Of a stretch of 6,289 nt of DNA, positions 6,287 to 6,289 are shown one piece after another. The position numbers and the translations under genes are program-made. Origin of the DNA: Gammaproteobacteria bacterium RIFCSPHIGHO2_02_FULL_42_13 (GTDB lineage: Bacteria; Pseudomonadota; Gammaproteobacteria; UBA12402). The notes under the pieces are model-generated. The model searched no databases and was not told the origin of the DNA. It saw only the letters and a program-made list of their open reading frames with translations. The DNA lies in assembly GCA_001801405.1 (NCBI GenBank), contig MGXQ01000081.1:2281-8569 (forward strand). Reading direction: 5' to 3'. The number at the start of each line of letters is the position of its first letter. Position 1 is the stretch's first letter.

Positions 6287-6289
6287 TCC

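Larger units (their letters stand above)
6139..6289. other. Intergenic region after yhdP, filled by inverted repeats
   Basis: No gene is seen after the yhdP TAG. The first 35 bp are plain, with only a weak TCCC/GGGA dyad and no T-tailed terminator. The rest is a string of four inverted repeats (6177-6289), described separately. The window ends inside or at the edge of this repeat region. Confidence 0.6.

Noticed and set aside
6139..6289. CRISPR array or tRNA-like structure in the hairpin region
   Set aside because: The repeats are inverted and contiguous with no regular spacers, and there is no cloverleaf with CCA or a T-loop.

Overview
The window reads as a chromosomal segment of a moderately AT-rich gammaproteobacterium. 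The one confident family assignment is a full-length YhdP (a large AsmA-like envelope protein typical of Gammaproteobacteria). Next to it is a two-gene unit of unrecognised proteins, one long, soluble, low-complexity and helix-rich. That combination, plus the dispersed-looking palindromic repeat at the right edge, fits a host-associated lineage such as the Legionellales (Legionella/Coxiella relatives). This placement is an inference from overall style, not from a diagnostic marker gene.

Layout. Positions 1-1974 are read leftward: an unrecognised 529-residue protein (385-1974, minus) is followed after 32 bp by a second gene (start at 352, minus) that runs off the left edge. Both have a Shine-Dalgarno motif. 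No terminator is visible between them, so they look like one operon. Positions 1975-2289 are a 315-bp, very AT-rich divergent intergenic region with a plausible minus-strand promoter, a small GC-rich hairpin, a perfect 13-bp tandem repeat and a weak plus-strand -10 candidate. Positions 2290-6138 (plus) are yhdP, starting with TTG, with an N-terminal membrane anchor and the conserved YhdP C-terminus. Positions 6139-6289 hold no gene but carry four consecutive inverted repeats, the first three overlapping or abutting, with the look of a dispersed palindromic (REP/MITE-like) element.

How the parts relate. YhdP is an inner-membrane-anchored, periplasm-spanning protein of the TamB/YdbH/YhdP group that supports phospholipid movement to the outer membrane. 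The leftward operon is transcribed away from it and has no evident functional link. It looks like lineage-specific accessory content inserted beside a core envelope gene. I see no complete novel system that can be named from the sequence. The best candidates for follow-up are the unrecognised leftward operon (possible secreted effector-like protein plus partner) and the hairpin array after yhdP.
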